Positions 6,846 to 7,401 of a DNA stretch of 7,401 nt are shown here, piece by piece. This DNA is from an uncultured bacterium (GTDB lineage: Bacteria > Patescibacteria > JAEDAM01 > Absconditabacterales > Absconditicoccaceae). The position numbers were made by a program, and so were the translations under genes. The stretch lies in assembly GCA_903904545.1 (NCBI GenBank), contig CAIVDB010000114.1:1-7401 (forward strand). Reading direction: 5' to 3'. The notes under the pieces were generated by a model. It was not told the origin of the DNA and did not search any database. It saw only the letters and a list, made by a program, of their open reading frames with translations. How positions within the stretch are numbered: position 1 is the first letter of the stretch; each line of letters begins with the position of its first letter.

Positions 6846-6870
6846 CCTGACTGAAAAGTCGGGTTTTTTT
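6846..6870 (+). terminator. Intrinsic terminator after the EamA gene
   Basis: A 7-bp stem CCTGACT/AGTCGGG (6846-6852 with 6857-6863, one T-G pair) closes on a GAAA tetraloop and is followed at once by seven T residues. This is a textbook Rho-independent terminator, 25 bp after the EamA stop codon. Confidence 0.88.
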
Positions 6871-6885
6871 GTTTTTGTTGATGCC

Positions 6886-6913
6886 TTGACTTTTGTATGG
6901 ATATATGTATTCT
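6886..6913 (+). promoter_or_regulatory. Sigma-70-like promoter for the small downstream gene
   Basis: TTGACT at 6886-6891 and TATTCT at 6908-6913 are separated by 16 bp, close to consensus, and lie just after the terminator and about 50 bp before the next ATG. The predicted leader is almost pure A/T and contains no Shine-Dalgarno sequence. Confidence 0.5.
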
Positions 6914-6966
6914 GTGTGTATAAAAAATAGTAAAAAATAATAAAAACAAAATTAAAAAAAAATAAA

Positions 6967-7353
6967 ATGATACAACAAACAGAACAAACACAACAAAAAC
7001 AATCACGAGTTGCAGAGGAGATGTATAAAGTAGTCTCTTGTGTCTCTCAAATGGTTACTATCCATATCATTGATCATGGAACAGAAATCATAAAAAAATC
7101 AGTACGGATAAGCGCAGTGAGTCCGTATCGGTTTATAAATATATTTGAGGGGCCTAGATTCTCTCCTATATTATTTATAGGAACTGGCACTGCTATCACA
7201 AAGATTATCCTGGATTCTACAGGAGAAACTATTTATGAACATCTATTTGATTTCCCTGCTACTGCTAAAGCTTGGAAATGGGGTACCTTTTTTACTAATA
7301 GACTCCGTGAGGATAAATTTCTAACCTCGGAGTATAATGACAAAGTTTTATAG
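6967..7353 (+). CDS. Hypothetical protein, 128 residues
   Basis: I do not recognise this protein. It has a Gln-rich polar N-terminus (residues 1-15) and then alternating hydrophobic stretches that look beta-rich (MVTIHIIDHG, RFSPILFIGTGTAITKIILD). An aromatic segment AKAWKWGTFF follows at about 100-109, and the C-terminus is charged. No signal peptide or membrane helix is evident, so it is probably a small soluble protein. It is the only gene here with no UGA codon, though it has just six glycines. It stands alone between a terminator plus promoter upstream and an AT-rich tail. The stop is TAG. Start at 6967 is the first ATG after the A-rich leader; M19 or M29 are possible later starts. A 6-bp inverted repeat (TACGGA 7103-7108, TCCGTA 7122-7127) lies inside the coding sequence. 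Confidence 0.7.
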   Translation: MIQQTEQTQQKQSRVAEEMYKVVSCVSQMVTIHIIDHGTEIIKKSVRISAVSPYRFINIFEGPRFSPILFIGTGTAITKIILDSTGETIYEHLFDFPATAKAWKWGTFFTNRLREDKFLTSEYNDKVL

Positions 7354-7401
7354 GTTTAGAATTTTGTCTATGTCTATAAATTAAATTACAAACAAAAATA
7401 A

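Noticed and set aside
6824..7006. Minus-strand Phe/Leu/Val-rich ORF over the terminator and promoter region
   Set aside because: It is a product of A/T-rich sequence read antisense, and it overlaps a clear terminator and the start of the next gene.
7103..7127. TACGGA/TCCGTA inverted repeat as a regulatory site
   Set aside because: It lies in the middle of a coding sequence, is only 6 bp per arm and has no second copy in the window; chance is sufficient.

Overview
The window reads coherently only if UGA is translated as glycine (genetic code 25). That code is known from the candidate phyla Gracilibacteria (BD1-5) and Absconditabacteria (SR1) of the Patescibacteria/CPR radiation. Six of the seven protein genes contain in-frame TGA codons, 30 in total by hand count. 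Where the family is well known, these TGAs fall at glycine positions, for example the LPYHxLG motif of PflA and the PIGISNRH motif of PduL. All completed genes end in TAA or TAG. The sequence is AT-rich, intergenic regions are short to moderate, and none of the starts has a convincing Shine-Dalgarno sequence. A standard-code gene finder would break almost every gene here into pieces. I cannot decide between Gracilibacteria and Absconditabacteria from this window alone.

Layout: (1) 1-768, minus strand, leftward and cut by the window edge: a protein with a polysaccharide-lyase-like (jelly-roll) signature and ten UGA-Gly codons. (2) 769-1111: a divergent intergenic region with small hairpins, -10-like boxes and a doubtful 45-codon ORF remnant. 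(3) 1112-5036: pflB, pflA and focA, which are pyruvate formate-lyase, its radical-SAM activase and a formate channel. (4) 5037-5332: a 296-bp spacer crowded with repeats, including a stub copy of the start of pduL. (5) 5333-5899: pduL, the phosphate acyltransferase of the PduL family. (6) 5957-6820: an EamA/DMT-family transporter, followed by a clear intrinsic terminator at 6846-6870. (7) 6967-7353: a small unrecognised protein with its own probable promoter.

Genes 3 to 5 form a compact anaerobic fermentation module. PflB splits pyruvate plus CoA into acetyl-CoA and formate, PflA installs the glycyl radical on PflB, and FocA lets formate out. PduL converts acetyl-CoA to acetyl phosphate, from which an acetate kinase (not in this window) could make ATP. 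PduL stands where many bacteria use Pta, and it has no N-terminal microcompartment-targeting extension.

The most unusual non-coding signals are two related elements, at 3358-3433 and 5075-5152. Each is built from 11-bp tandem units followed by two inverted units, and they show a compensatory base change between copies. The second is the duplicated pduL start at 5216-5248. It differs from the true start at five nucleotides, all synonymous, yet runs into a stop after 18 codons.
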